From Albugo candida (taxonomy: Eukaryota > Oomycota > Peronosporomycetes > Albuginales), in the NCBI GenBank assembly GCA_040437565.1, contig JBDOQK010000021.1, positions 310,001 to 374,000 on the forward strand: 64,000 nucleotides of DNA, read 5' to 3'. Position 1 is the first letter of the stretch. Each line of letters starts with the position of its first letter. The notes below the pieces were generated by a model that saw only the letters and a program-made list of their open reading frames with translations, had not been told where the DNA came from and searched no databases. A program made the translations under genes and the position numbers. Of the stretch, positions 45,077-55,799 are shown one piece after another.

Positions 45077-45141
45077 GGTCTTATGGTGTAATGGTTAGCA
45101 CTCTAGACTTTGAATCTAGCGATCCGGGTTCAAATCCCGGT
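45077..45141 (+). tRNA. tRNA-Gln (TTG), 3' end in gap
   Basis: 65 of 72 bases are visible. The anticodon loop is in AGACTTTGAATCT (anticodon TTG), with T-arm GGTTCAAATCC. The last seven acceptor bases are lost in the gap at 45142. The visible part equals the reverse-strand gene at 45443-45514. Confidence 0.85.
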
Positions 45142-45442
45142 NNNNNNNNNNNNNNNNNNNNNNNNNNNNNNNNNNNNNNNNNNNNNNNNNNNNNNNNNNN
45201 NNNNNNNNNNNNNNNNNNNNNNNNNNNNNNNNNNNNNNNNNTGCATAAAGATGGTGGAGTGGCTTTCGTACGTTTCGCATGCCTTATCCTCTGGAAGGAT
45301 AAAGGAGACGATAATTTGTTAAACCTTTCACAAACATATAAAGGTCAAATGATGTTTGACAATCCAGTCTTTCAGTTTCCGCTCAATTCCATAATGCGCT
45401 CTATTGAATAGCCCGGCACAAAAAAACTTGCCAAGTGAAGTG

Positions 45443-45514
45443 AGGTCCTACCGGGATTTGAACCCGGATCGCTAGATTCAAAGTCTAGAGTGCTAACCAT
45501 TACACCATAAGACC
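45443..45514 (-). tRNA. tRNA-Gln (TTG)
   Basis: A complete 72-base gene on the minus strand. The acceptor stem is GGTCTTA/TAGGACC, with an A-box TGGTGTAATGG, anticodon TTG in TAGACTTTGAATCTA, B-box GGTTCAAATCC and discriminator T. No intron. A LINE copy begins close to its 5' side. Confidence 0.93.
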
Positions 45515-46885
45515 AGTGTTCTCTTGTATCCTGTTTAGGTTTTGATGTATGGGTGGCAAGAACCAGCGCCTAGATTTTGGATGTGCTTCGCCCAAGCGTT
45601 TCAAGTACGGTCTTTACATGATCTGTTGGTGGAAGAACGGACTAGTTTGACTCTGCTCTCGAATTTTTTTTACGTTTTAGTACAAGTGAGGCTGGGAAGC
45701 CGTCCGACCAGTCTCAAGCGAAGTCTGTACGCCAGTTGCACGTCGAAGCAACGCAAATTCGGCGAAGAGTGCAACCTGCTGGCGTATTATGCTGTCCCGG
45801 AAGGGAAATGACATATGCTTATCCAGTTCACTTTGGCATTCAGCTCTTGGACAAGAAGNNNNNNNNNNNNNNNNNNNNNNNNNNNNNNNNNNNNNNNNNN
45901 NNNNNNNNNNNNNNNNNNNNNNNNNNNNNNNNNNNNNNNNNNNNNNNNNNNNNNNNNNCGTTTTAGTACAAGTGAGGCTGGGAAGCCGTCCGACCAGTCT
46001 CAAGCGAAGTCTGTACGCCAGTTGCACGTCGAAGCAACGCAAATTCGGCGAAGAGTGCAACCTGCTGGCGTATTATGCTGTCCCGGAAGGGAAATGACAT
46101 ATGCTTATCCAGTTCACTTTGGCATTCAGCTCTTGGACAAGAAGATTTTCTTTCTGATGATACCTCGGAATCACCTTTATCGATTCGTTGGGAAGGCATT
46201 GCCACCGGATAAACCGCACCCAATGTTGCTTCACGTATCAGAACGTGATCGAAGTGGGACGTCAACATGGGTGAAAGATTATTAAAGTTTATTCAGACGT
46301 TTGGTACCGATCTATTCGGATGTTCAGTTCCGACTTTCTATCCGTATCTTACCAGTTCGAGCACGATTTTGGTTTTTACAACAATCACGTCCAGAAATCA
46401 TCCTGTGCACTCAGAAGCATTGTGGTGATGTGGAAAGTTATCAGCATCTGTTTTTCGACTGCGCCAGGACTAGTCCGATTTGGGACGAGCTCTATCCGTC
46501 TTGGATAATCTTCTTTTCTGTTCGCCCGCGATGGCCACATTTCGCGTGTGCACGGATTCCTGCACTTCGTGATGCGTGGAAACCTTTTCCAGTGGAAATG
46601 GAGGATCTTTGGTTCACAATAATCGCGGTTGCGATTCATTTTATTTGGACGGATCGGAATCGCAGACTTTTCGCCCACGGCACTTCGACGCCAACTGCCC
46701 CAGCTGTTTCGGTAATTTATAGCACACTGAGTGCCCATATCCGATATTTTCAACGGTAGTGCTATGATACGGAGCAGCTCGAGCAATTGGCACACGTATT
46801 AGAGTGCTATCAAAATACTGGTTCAGCTATTTTCAAAAAAAAAATTATGAGCCATAAAGTTATACCAAAAATAGAAATTTTAATA

Positions 46886-48282
46886 GGAAATTGCTGCGGA
46901 CACATCCTATTTTGACTACAGACGCACCCTAAAATAAAAATCACAAACATACCCCCTACGTTCGGACCGTTCATCAAGTTAATTAATGAGTCTATCTATC
47001 CATAAAAATGGAAATTACAAAACTACCCCTACTTTTGTACCGCCATATCCGCTGCTCTCAATTCCACTTTTAGCTGGGTGGCAGTAACACCATAAGGAAT
47101 GCTGAACTTATTTCAAGCAAAGTAAAATTAGCCTAGTAGGTAGGCATTTCAGAGAAGAAAAAAATCCATCCATGATTGCCTTCTATTAATTTGCGCTCAT
47201 TCCTGATTCTTACTAAGCTTTCTGTAAAGCCTGCAGTTTACGCAGCATATTGGCTCGAAACATGAGCTGGTGGTGCACCTCCGCCAACAGCCCTCTCTTG
47301 TGCAGCTTCACGAACGTAGTGGGATGTAACGATGCCACCGTAATTACCATGCACGTGCTTTGTACAGTTGGTTCAGGCGTGTAGATACGCAAAAATGACA
47401 CAATTGTCTGATCATTTAGCCACATGTTCTCGTTAATCAATGGTTGTATAGTTTCACGTAGGTCTTCATTCTCCTCAACAATATTGTCCCTTTTGTTAAA
47501 AAAGAACACAGCAGGAGACTATTAAGATAATTTGGAATTATTCTCCTTAAATCAGCTACCGGCTTTGACAACTAAACTCCTTTGATTGAAATGACTCACC
47601 TCTGCGCCCAAGTCCCTGGTCTTCTCAACAATTTTGTCATAAGCTGGATTGCTTGTTGAATTCTGGAATAACAACAGAGAAGTAAGTAGATGAATCAAAC
47701 AATACCCTTCCAAACTGTCTCAATTCTCAACACGTTCTTTTATTATGCCCCCGCTTGCCACAAGCTAGGCATTTGTTTTTTTTTTCCAGGTTGATGGTAT
47801 ATAAAGGCTCATGGATCACGCTTTTTTTGATTTTATAGACTGCTTTTGTGCAGGTAGCCCACTCGTTTTGACGGAAAATTGTAGTCTCTCGCGAAGCTAG
47901 TTGGTTAAACTCCAAAGAGCACGATTATATAAGTTTTATTCGAGTTTAGTAATTTTAATGATAAGAGAATGCTATTGTCAAGAAGACACAAAAAACAAAT
48001 TTACTTGTGCGTGCATGGACTGATGGCACTCTCATGTCTCATAATTACAAACATCTGGGTATTGTCATTCTTATGGTGTTACTGCCACCCAGCTAGAAGT
48101 GGAATTGAGAGCAGCGGATATGGCGGTACAAAAGTAGGGGTAGTTTTGTAATTTCCATTTTTATGGATAGATAGACTCCTTAATTAACTTGATGAACGGT
48201 CCGAACGTAGGGGGTATGTTTGTAATTGCTATTTTTAGGGGTGTGTCCGTAGCAAAAATAGGGTGTGTCCGCAGCAATTCCC
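46886..48282 (-). mobile_element. Mutator-like DNA transposon remnant with about 215-bp terminal inverted repeats
   Basis: 46886-47100 and 48066-48281 are inverted repeats of each other, with only scattered differences. The ends read GGAAATTGCTGCGGACAC and its counterpart. Between them on the minus strand, 47915-47727 ends in CLACGKRGHNKRTC, a C-x2-C-G-x2-G-H-x4-C zinc knuckle like the C-terminus of MuDR/FAR1-type transposases. 47509-47213 contains ENMWLNDQTIVSFL, the W-L-N-D start of Ulp1/SENP (C48) peptidases. Long TIRs, a zinc knuckle and a Ulp1-like piece together point to a Mutator-like element of the Ulp1-bearing kind. The transposase core is missing, so it is non-autonomous. No clear 9-bp target duplication was seen. 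Confidence 0.72.
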
Positions 48283-48373
48283 TTAAAAAAGAATTAAAAA
48301 AAACTTCAACCGTATAAAACGGTTAATGCATATTCAATACTTTTTGTACTTGAAATAATTTTATTAAAAATAT

Positions 48374-48690
48374 NNNNNNNNNNNNNNNNNNNNNNNNNNN
48401 NNNNNNNNNNNNNNNNNNNNNNNNNNNNNNNNNNNNNNNNNNNNNNNNNNNNNNNNNNNNNNNNNNNNNNNNNTTTTTATGGATAGATAGACTCCTTAAT
48501 TAACTTGATGAACGGTCCGAACGTAGGGGGTATGTTTGTAATTGCTATTTTTAGGGGTGTGTCCGTAGCAAAAATAGGGTGTGTCCGCAGCAATTCCCTT
48601 AAAAAAGAATTAAAAAAAACTTCAACCGTATAAAACGGTTAATGCATATTCAATACTTTTTGTACTTGAAATAATTTTATTAAAAATATA
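48374..48690. other. Assembly gap followed by repeat of 48165-48373
   Basis: 100 N (48374-48473), then 48474-48690 repeats the right end of the Mutator-like element and the A/T-rich flank after it. Contig overlap is the simplest reading. Confidence 0.85.
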
Positions 48691-49200
48691 GGAATTACTC
48701 CCTCTTTAAGTAAGGTGGCCCACATAATTATTCTATGTGTATGTACTATGTATACTTTTTCTTTATACAGGGTATTGATATCCCGACAACTTTTTTTTAA
48801 TTACATTTTTACTTTTCATTTTAAATCACATCATGCCNNNNNNNNNNNNNNNNNNNNNNNNNNNNNNNNNNNNNNNNNNNNNNNNNNNNNNNNNNNNNNN
48901 NNNNNNNNNNNNNNNNNNNNNNNNNNNNNNNNNNNNNTAGCGTGTGTATGGATGTAATTAGTTAGAGACGTGAAATCATGTATGTATTTTGCAAAAAAGA
49001 AAAAGTTGTGAGTGTAATAATTTAACTAGGCATGCTCTAATCTAAAAAAAAAGTTGTCGGGATACAGTATCAAAAAAAGTTGTCAATACCTTATATAAAA
49101 AAAAATATGCATAGCATTACACATAGTATAATTATGTGTGCCACCATACTTGAAAAGGGAGTGAATTTAGCCAAAAAGGGAGTGAGTATTACAATTCCCT
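48691..49200. mobile_element. Small TIR element (MITE-like) with 9-bp target duplication
   Basis: The left part contains GGAATTACTCCCTC, GTGGCCCACATAATTATTCT and TATCCCGACAACTTTTTTTT. The right part is their reverse complement with small changes (GTTGTCGGGATA, ATAATTATGTGTGCCAC, GGGAGTGAGTATTACAATTC). The A-rich nonamer AAAAATATA stands directly before it (48682-48690) and directly after it (49201-49209). A 9-bp duplication and a GGGAATT terminus fit a Mutator-type non-autonomous element. A 100-N gap (48838-48937) lies inside. No coding sequence is seen. Confidence 0.7.
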
Positions 49201-49659
49201 AAAAATATATATTGTTTATTTATCTATAGAGCACGGAGTTATTTCTCCACTCGGCCCAGTCTCCTTTAAGTTCGACGCCGTCAACGATTCTACGTCGGTG
49301 ATGCGTGGAGTTTCTTACTCAGTACTATCTTATTTCAGTTATTGAACCTCGCTGTGGGTTTCTCGATCAACTTTGCATGTAAGTTCGTTTATTTATTGTA
49401 ATTTAGGCATTAGAGAAGTCATTCACGTCTATGTCTAGTAATATAGACAACTGTAAGTACACCAAAAGACCACCATTACTCCTTCGTATTTGAAAAGTAT
49501 CATGCATTTGGCTTTGTCGACCAAGTTAAATTGCAACCGTAACGATGCTCCTTGCGTGTTCTTATTTTTCCGGTATTGAATTAGCGCCGTTTTGCGAGAA
49601 ATGCAAGAAAGTTGAGCAGTGTTCCGTCCGTCCAATTGCGAAAATCAGAGTAATACGGA

Positions 49660-49759
49660 NNNNNNNNNNNNNNNNNNNNNNNNNNNNNNNNNNNNNNNNN
49701 NNNNNNNNNNNNNNNNNNNNNNNNNNNNNNNNNNNNNNNNNNNNNNNNNNNNNNNNNNN
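49660..49759. other. 100-N assembly gap
   Basis: The left flank is the 3' region of LINE copy 1. The right flank opens into the inverted-duplication arm. No shared sequence between the flanks was recognised, so real DNA may be missing. Confidence 0.9.
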
Positions 49760-50166
49760 CAAGAACAGAAAACTGTGCCCGATTAGGTCGTATGAGAGGT
49801 AGTTCCTAGCAATTGGAAGCGGCCATGATTCCGAATCAGCTTCAGATCAGAGTTGTACTTTTCTTCCTTCGTATGTAGCAGACAGCACAAATATCGTATC
49901 AGCTGATTATTTTCTCTGTATGTCGTTTTTTACTAGAGTTGCATTTTTCCACCAACGTATATTCTATGATTTGGTGTTATTAAGAGTCAGCATGCATCCA
50001 GCTGTATTCTCTGGTACCCTGCAATAATTTCCATGTGGAGTATACCGCTGATAGCTGGAGAGAATATGAATCAGATAGGAGAATTTTTGATTGTGATTTT
50101 ATATGACTGCTTTTATACAGCAATGTATTAATCAAGTACCATCATATGTTGTCTAGAAATATATCG

Positions 50167-50179
50167 ATAGAGACACGTC
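50167..50179 (+). promoter_or_regulatory. ACGT-core box upstream of member 9
   Basis: ATAGAGACACGTC, the same 13-mer as upstream of members 2, 3 and 4 and the broken member 5, here about 250 bp before the ATG. Confidence 0.5.
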
Positions 50180-50424
50180 ACTATAAGGATCACTTTCTAC
50201 TCGGTGTGTCATTATACCAGATTAATGAGATGACGCCGGGCAGCACATCATGTCACATAAAAAGACCCGAACGCCATTAGGGTAAAGCATGACACTCGAT
50301 ACAGATCAGATTTTTGTACAACAACGAAGAAGCGGAAGACAGCTGGCATTAGAAGTATTTGCATACATCAATTTGGTCCACAACTCAATTTGCTACCCGT
50401 CCCTCGTAGCTAACATTATCACAC

Positions 50425-50937
50425 ATGGTCTCTCTCACCTTCGTAGTTTCTGTGCTCGGATTGGTCACTGTTGGAAATGCGGAGGTCGCTAAGCGACATC
50501 TGCAAATGAGAGCAAACGTTGCAACTATTCCCCCAGTTACTTTCAATAAAAAGTGTCTCAAGGTCGTGCAATCTGTGACCGAGTACAGGAAAAAGTGCAA
50601 GATTGACAAAATAACTGTAAATAATTGCCCTAATGGTATTCCTCCCCTTACGGACATACTCACCAACTTTTTCGATTTTGCCAAGTTGAAAATATCCAAG
50701 GACAAGATGATGATTGACATGGCCGAAAAAGAATTTGCTGGAAAACTGAGAGGAATGTTCAGCGGGTACCCCGAAAAGGAGTCGAATACAGCAATACGTA
50801 ACTTTTTGGAAAAGGTTTACGACGCGATTGTACCCAAAGATTCCGCTAAGGAGTCTCCTCTATCGTCGCTCAAGAATATTCAGCGTCGTTATCTTCTAAC
50901 CGAATTTGCTTGGTTTTACTATCGCCATTGCCCTTAA
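50425..50937 (+). CDS. Small secreted protein, family subtype B (member 9)
   Basis: 170 residues, a close paralogue of member 4. The signal peptide MVSLTFVVSVLGLVTVGNAE is followed by VAKRHLQMRANVATIPPVT, with R-x-L-Q and the subtype-B M-x-A-N-V. The remainder has KKCLKVVQSVTEYRKKC, NNCPNGIPPL, MFSGYPEKESN, FLEKVYDAIVPK and RRYLLTEFAWFYYRHCP. Cysteine positions are conserved against member 4 while surface residues differ. It forms the first gene of the B-A-B set on this arm. Function is unknown; secretion is strongly suggested. Confidence 0.8.
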   Translation: MVSLTFVVSVLGLVTVGNAEVAKRHLQMRANVATIPPVTFNKKCLKVVQSVTEYRKKCKIDKITVNNCPNGIPPLTDILTNFFDFAKLKISKDKMMIDMAEKEFAGKLRGMFSGYPEKESNTAIRNFLEKVYDAIVPKDSAKESPLSSLKNIQRRYLLTEFAWFYYRHCP

Positions 50938-51449
50938 AGTTAGGATTCTGAAAGTTCTTTTGAGTGCTATCTTGTATATTTTGAATTCATCTTTTTTACG
51001 ATTTGATTCTGCTCGTCTTATTGTGATGGCTATTTTCCCTTCAGACGTTTCCTAATTCAAAGACTGAGAAACTCGTGCATGATGCCTCCTTTCGCTTCCT
51101 TTGTCTAACTCCTAGCGATAGCAAAGCATAATGGCCAGGATTGTGATCAGCACTGATAAAAGTACTGCCCAGATCGGTATGTAGCATTTGCAGACTTCAA
51201 TATCCGCTTATCTTGTTGTACGTTTGCAGGTGTCTATATTACTAGAATTAGACTAACTTCTCTAGATGCCTAGGCTATCTTTTATGCTCGAACAAAGCTT
51301 GACTTGTCCAAGTCCAATTTGCTATCACTGAATCCACACCTTTTATGTCAACCGTTTGCACAAGTGAAAGTACTCTCACCGAACGAGTTAGTGTTATACT
51401 TTGGCGTTTCATTCACCAACCACTGTTGGTGATTCGATGAACGAATGTT

Positions 51450-53929
51450 TGGAAGATCGTTCTGATGGTGGATTCCGTCAGTCGTTTCGTCGAGCCAAAA
51501 CAGTTCGTGGATGATGCCTGGTGGCACAAACTACGATATTATCACGTTTATGAGAGTTTTAAACTCATTTCAACAACTCGCAGCATTTATTTACTGCGGC
51601 GCTGGCAATCGATGCTTGATCGATTTGTTTTATGTCGGAAATTTGAGCGCGATTCTAAACACGTTTAATTGATCAAGTCGGAATACTTGTACCTACCTCA
51701 TACAAAGGTTGGATTCCAGGTTCCGTTTATCACAACACAACTGAAGAAACAGTGCTTACAAAACTTTATACTTGATTTCAGTACTTCCCCCAGCAAATAG
51801 AATGTCCCGAAATGGAGATTACAAGATGCATTTTGCCGGATATTGGGCCGTATCGATCACTCGATACCCTCACGATATCACCACATCGGCATTTGCCTAT
51901 AATGCATTGGAATGTAGCGTCCTCATGGTGGAAGTAGACATGTATTGGTTTTACTAAAATCATTGGGATCTTACCGACAAAGATCTATCATAGCAAGAGC
52001 GATTTACCACAATGCTGGCTTCTCCCATATGTTTTCATATCGACCCTCAGCTCCATTTTGGAGAAGAGGCAACGGTCAAAACGCGTCTCTACTAACGTCG
52101 ATGTCTCGGAATGGTGCCCGTACCAGCGCGTTGCTTTCGGATGCGATTCGCTTAAGCGTTTCAAGTATGCTCCTTGCGTGAATTTTTCGGAGGTAAAACG
52201 ACCTGGTTCGACCTTGATCCCGAATTCATATTTCTTTTAGTACAAGTGAAGTTGGGAAGCTCTCTGATCAGTCTTGATCGAAGATTTTACACCGGTTGTA
52301 CGTTTAAGCAACGCAAAAGCTTTGACGAGCTCAACCACTTATATTATTATACTGTTCAAAAGAGGGAATGACACATGCGTATCCGGTTCAATTTCCCATC
52401 CAACTATCGTACAAGACGTTTCTGTGCCGATGATACCTCGGAACAAACGTTATCGTGCCGTTGGGAAGGCACTGCCACCGGATAAACCGCACAATGTTGC
52501 TTCACGTCTCTGACCGTGATCGAAGCGGGACGTCAACATGGATGAAGGATTATTACAACTTATTTCAACGTCTCGCAGACGGTCGCTCCCAATTTATTGA
52601 GATATCCAGTTCCGACTATCCTTTTGCATCTTACCAGTTCGTGCTCGATTCTGGGTCTACAACAATCACATCCAGAAATCACCATGTGCACTCACAAGGA
52701 TTGTGGTGGAGTGGAAAGCTACCAACAAGATTTTTCTGAGTATAGCAGGACGCGTTCAATTTGAGAAGAGCTCTTTCCGCCGTGGACAACTTTTTTTCTG
52801 TTTGACCACGATCGTCACACATCGTGTGTGCATGGGTTCCTGCACTTTAGGATGCGTGGAACCCTTTCGGCTGGTGGAAAAACTTTGGTTCACATTAGTC
52901 GCTGTCGCGATTTATTTCGTTTGTATGGAACGAAACCGCAGATTTCTCGCCCACGCCACTTCAACACCTACTGCACCTGCTGTTTCGGCAATATATAGCA
53001 CCCTTAGTGCCCACATCCGATATTTCCAACGGCAGCGCAATGTTAAGGAGTAGCTGGAGCACTTGACAAAAGTATTAGAGTCATATCAATATACTGGTTC
53101 AGCACGGAGATCTTTCTCTGCACGGCCCAGTGTTCTATAACTTCGGCGACGCTAACGATTGTCAGTCGTTCATGAGAAGCGTTTCTTTTTACAACTCCTT
53201 ATTTCCAGTCCGCGAAAGCTCGATTTGGATTTCCTAGACCGATTTTGCAGGTAATGTTGTTTATTTCTTGTAGTTTTAGGCACTCGAGAAGTCATTTACG
53301 TCTAGTTTTAGTAATACAGGCAACTTCAACTACATCATAAGACCACCTTTACTTCTTCGTATCTAAAAAGTATCATGTATTTGGCTTTGTCAACAAAGTG
53401 AGATTGCAACCTTAACGATGCTTCTATTGTATTCTTATTTTTCCGGTAGTAAATCTGCGCCGTTTTACGAGAAATGCAAAGGAAATGAGCCGTGATCCCT
53501 CCGTCCAACTGAAGTATTCCAGAAAATCAGAGTAGTTTCAATTTTCTAATATTTGAGTGTTTTTGCTGCTCATAAACGCGGAAGTCCGAAATCGGATTAT
53601 GTAGTACTTTTTCAACGGAAGCGAGTCCATCTGTCTACTTTTTCGTACATTACAGAATCACGCAATGCGCTCTGTATGTTTTGATTTGATACAATTCGTC
53701 AGTTCGGCCATTTAAAATCTGTTTGCAGAATATCGTTGTGCGTCGTATTACACTGCAACAAGGTACGAATCATAGTGCCTCGCCAATTTCACTCCATTAA
53801 CACTTGACTACATGAGAAGGAGTCACTTCTGGACCTCACTACTTACTATCCTCGTGTTTTTCGTTCGATTAAGCATTCGATTGCACCCAAATAATTAATA
53901 GTATATATCCGATAATAATAATGTTCGTG
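51450..53929 (+). mobile_element. LINE copy 2, inserted in the duplicated arm with a target-site duplication
   Basis: It interrupts sequence that is continuous in the other arm (about 34015-34035). AATGTT stands on both sides (51444-51449 and 53930-53935), and the 3' end is a short TAA repeat (GATAATAATA), as in many LINEs. It is 5'-truncated. The recognisable part includes a basic frame at 51465-51668 and the zf-RVT/C-terminal region at about 52500-53053, ending STLSAHIRYFQRQRN. About 0.85 kb of 3' untranslated sequence follows. Frames are interrupted, so this copy is dead. It is about as diverged from copy 1 as two separate insertions would be. Confidence 0.8.
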
Positions 53930-53935
53930 ACCGCT

Positions 53936-55265
53936 TCGTATAAATACAATGGTCATCCTGTTTGATTGATCCACAAGCAAAGCAATCCGTGGTACAAATC
54001 GCACCAGCAGTCAATTTAACGTGGAAATGTTGAGCCGTACAAGTTTGAATGACTCAATGGAATATGTAGAAACGGATACTACGTGTCGGGATTCGCTGAC
54101 TTCATAGCCATTGTGGCAATGGATCAACAATTATATATCAGTTGACGCTGCTGATACTACTTGAGTAGAATGAGATTCGGAAATTATACATTTCTTCACA
54201 TTGAAATCTGATGCATTCAGTAGACATAATGAGTCGTCAGGTTTGCTCATTATTGTAGAATGCCAACGGAGCACATTGCAGTGGCAGTCACAGAGTGAAT
54301 AGTCCACCCCCTTCGTTGTGGAAGATCACAATTATCAGATAGGGGTTCCAAGCCCCATACTCGAAGGAATTTGCAAATCCGTCTCTTTCAATTGGAGTGA
54401 TCATGACGCCTATTTTGCATCATAGAGAACTGTCATCATGAAATGCGGAATGGTATTCATGAATAAAAGCACGATCAATGTGTACCTCGGGGAATCATTC
54501 GATATCAGCAGAAGACGGGATGGGGTTGGCGAATGGTGCCAAAGCGTTAAATGCAGCGCATTCTATCCTGTAGCCAAACTTCTGTAACTTTCGATCCCAG
54601 CATTCGCTTCAGTTCCTAATCATCCAATCGAGCTCCAGATGCCCGCCTTGATTACAAATTGGTAAAGCGGGCTTCGATGTTAAGTTCAGCCAGTATTTAC
54701 TGAACCTCAAATTCGGTCGGGTTGTATACAGCGGACTACCCACCAGATTTGCGTTGTACTTTACTTTCTCCATTATTATGTGGAGACACGGACTATTATA
54801 CCAGCTGAGTCATCTCTCGGTTGGAGTAATGCAGATATCAGGTTATCCGATGCTGTGTGAGAAAAGGAGAGTATGCTGCCCATTTTATACAGTGAGTATT
54901 GGAACACAAGAGAATGAGTCATATATGATCAAATGATTTTGTATACTGTCATTTCGTCTGCTTGTTTTTTACATACAGCTGTGAGTATCGTGTATCAACA
55001 TAAATTGCTTATAAAACATAGACACTCAATCCGTAGAGCATCTGACGCGGATGAATAGACTATTCTCAGATAAAACCAGGACGTATATCAGGGTTTGCTT
55101 ACAACCCATAGTAGCGTCATGAGAATAGATTTTGTCAAAATGACGTAAGGACAGCTGGATGCAAAGGATGAACAATATCACAATCAATGCCGGTGATTTC
55201 GCACGCTTAAGTTTGATTCACAATTCAATTTGGTTCTCATTACTCAAAACCCAACAAATTCAACC
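53936..55265. repeat. Continuation of the inverted arm and promoter region of member 10
   Basis: 53936-54420 matches 33510-34015, including a decayed version of the frame listed at 33497-34009. 54600-54850 matches the spacer near 33090-33290. The block at 55105-55165 has AGCGTCATGAGAATAGATTT and TGACGTAAGGACAGCTGGAT, almost as upstream of member 3. Confidence 0.65.
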
Positions 55266-55799
55266 ATGGTCTCTCTCACAATCGTAGCTGCCGCACTCGG
55301 TTTGGTCACTTTTGGAAATGCGGAGCCTGCATTGCGATATTTCAAGTCAAGTCCGCCGGAACGTGCACTTCAAGGAAAGAAAATTACAATCACATTGACT
55401 GATAAAGGGTGCGACGGACTAATATTGCCGGAAAAGCTGAAAAACTTTCGATTGAATTGCAAAGCAATAGAGCAACGCAAAACTGTAGATTGCCAAGATC
55501 TGTACAACAAAGCTCTTCAGGATATAATCAAGGACGTTGTTACCAGTCCGGACACGTATGATTTGGTAGAACCCCGAGACAAAGTTTCACAATTCTGCCA
55601 AAATTACCCTGTTAATCCCACAAAAGAGGAGAAAATATCTGCTCTTCATGCCATGTACGTCGCTCTACCTCATTCTGAATATTATAAAGATGGCAAGCTT
55701 CAGCAATCAACATTCGGTATTAAGGGAAAACATCCTTATTTCCTTGCTCGATTAGCTCTTTATATTTCAAAAACCTGTTATATAGTCAAAAAGAAGTAA
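55266..55799 (+). CDS. Small secreted protein, family subtype A (member 10)
   Basis: 177 residues from the conserved ATG in ACCATGG (an upstream in-frame ATG exists at 55230). The signal peptide MVSLTIVAAALGLVTFGNAE is followed by PALRYFKSSPPERAL, where the tetrapeptide is R-Y-F-K. Cysteines occur in DKGCDGL, RLNCKAI, VDCQDLYNKAL and KTCYIV. The F-x-G-Y-P segment is varied to FCQNYPVNPTK. The C-terminus reads FGIKGKHPYFLARLALYI. Counterpart of member 3. A 3' block similar to the one after members 3, 5 and 2 follows to about 56060. Confidence 0.8.
   Translation: MVSLTIVAAALGLVTFGNAEPALRYFKSSPPERALQGKKITITLTDKGCDGLILPEKLKNFRLNCKAIEQRKTVDCQDLYNKALQDIIKDVVTSPDTYDLVEPRDKVSQFCQNYPVNPTKEEKISALHAMYVALPHSEYYKDGKLQQSTFGIKGKHPYFLARLALYISKTCYIVKKK

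Larger units (their letters stand above)
45540..49659 (+). mobile_element. Non-LTR retrotransposon (LINE), copy 1, split by later insertions
   Basis: The 3' part of a LINE. The frame 46301-46759 reads ILPVRARFWFLQQSRPEI, then CTQKHCGDVESYQHLFFDC, the Cys/His cluster typical of the zf-RVT region after the reverse transcriptase. It ends in a conserved STLSAHIRYFQ. Similarity to copy 2 runs from about 45590 to 46830 and resumes at about 49230-49640. The 2.4 kb between is foreign (the Mutator-like element and a small TIR element). A contig-overlap gap repeats 45672-45858 as 45959-46145. The 5' end is truncated. No full reverse transcriptase is visible. Confidence 0.75.
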
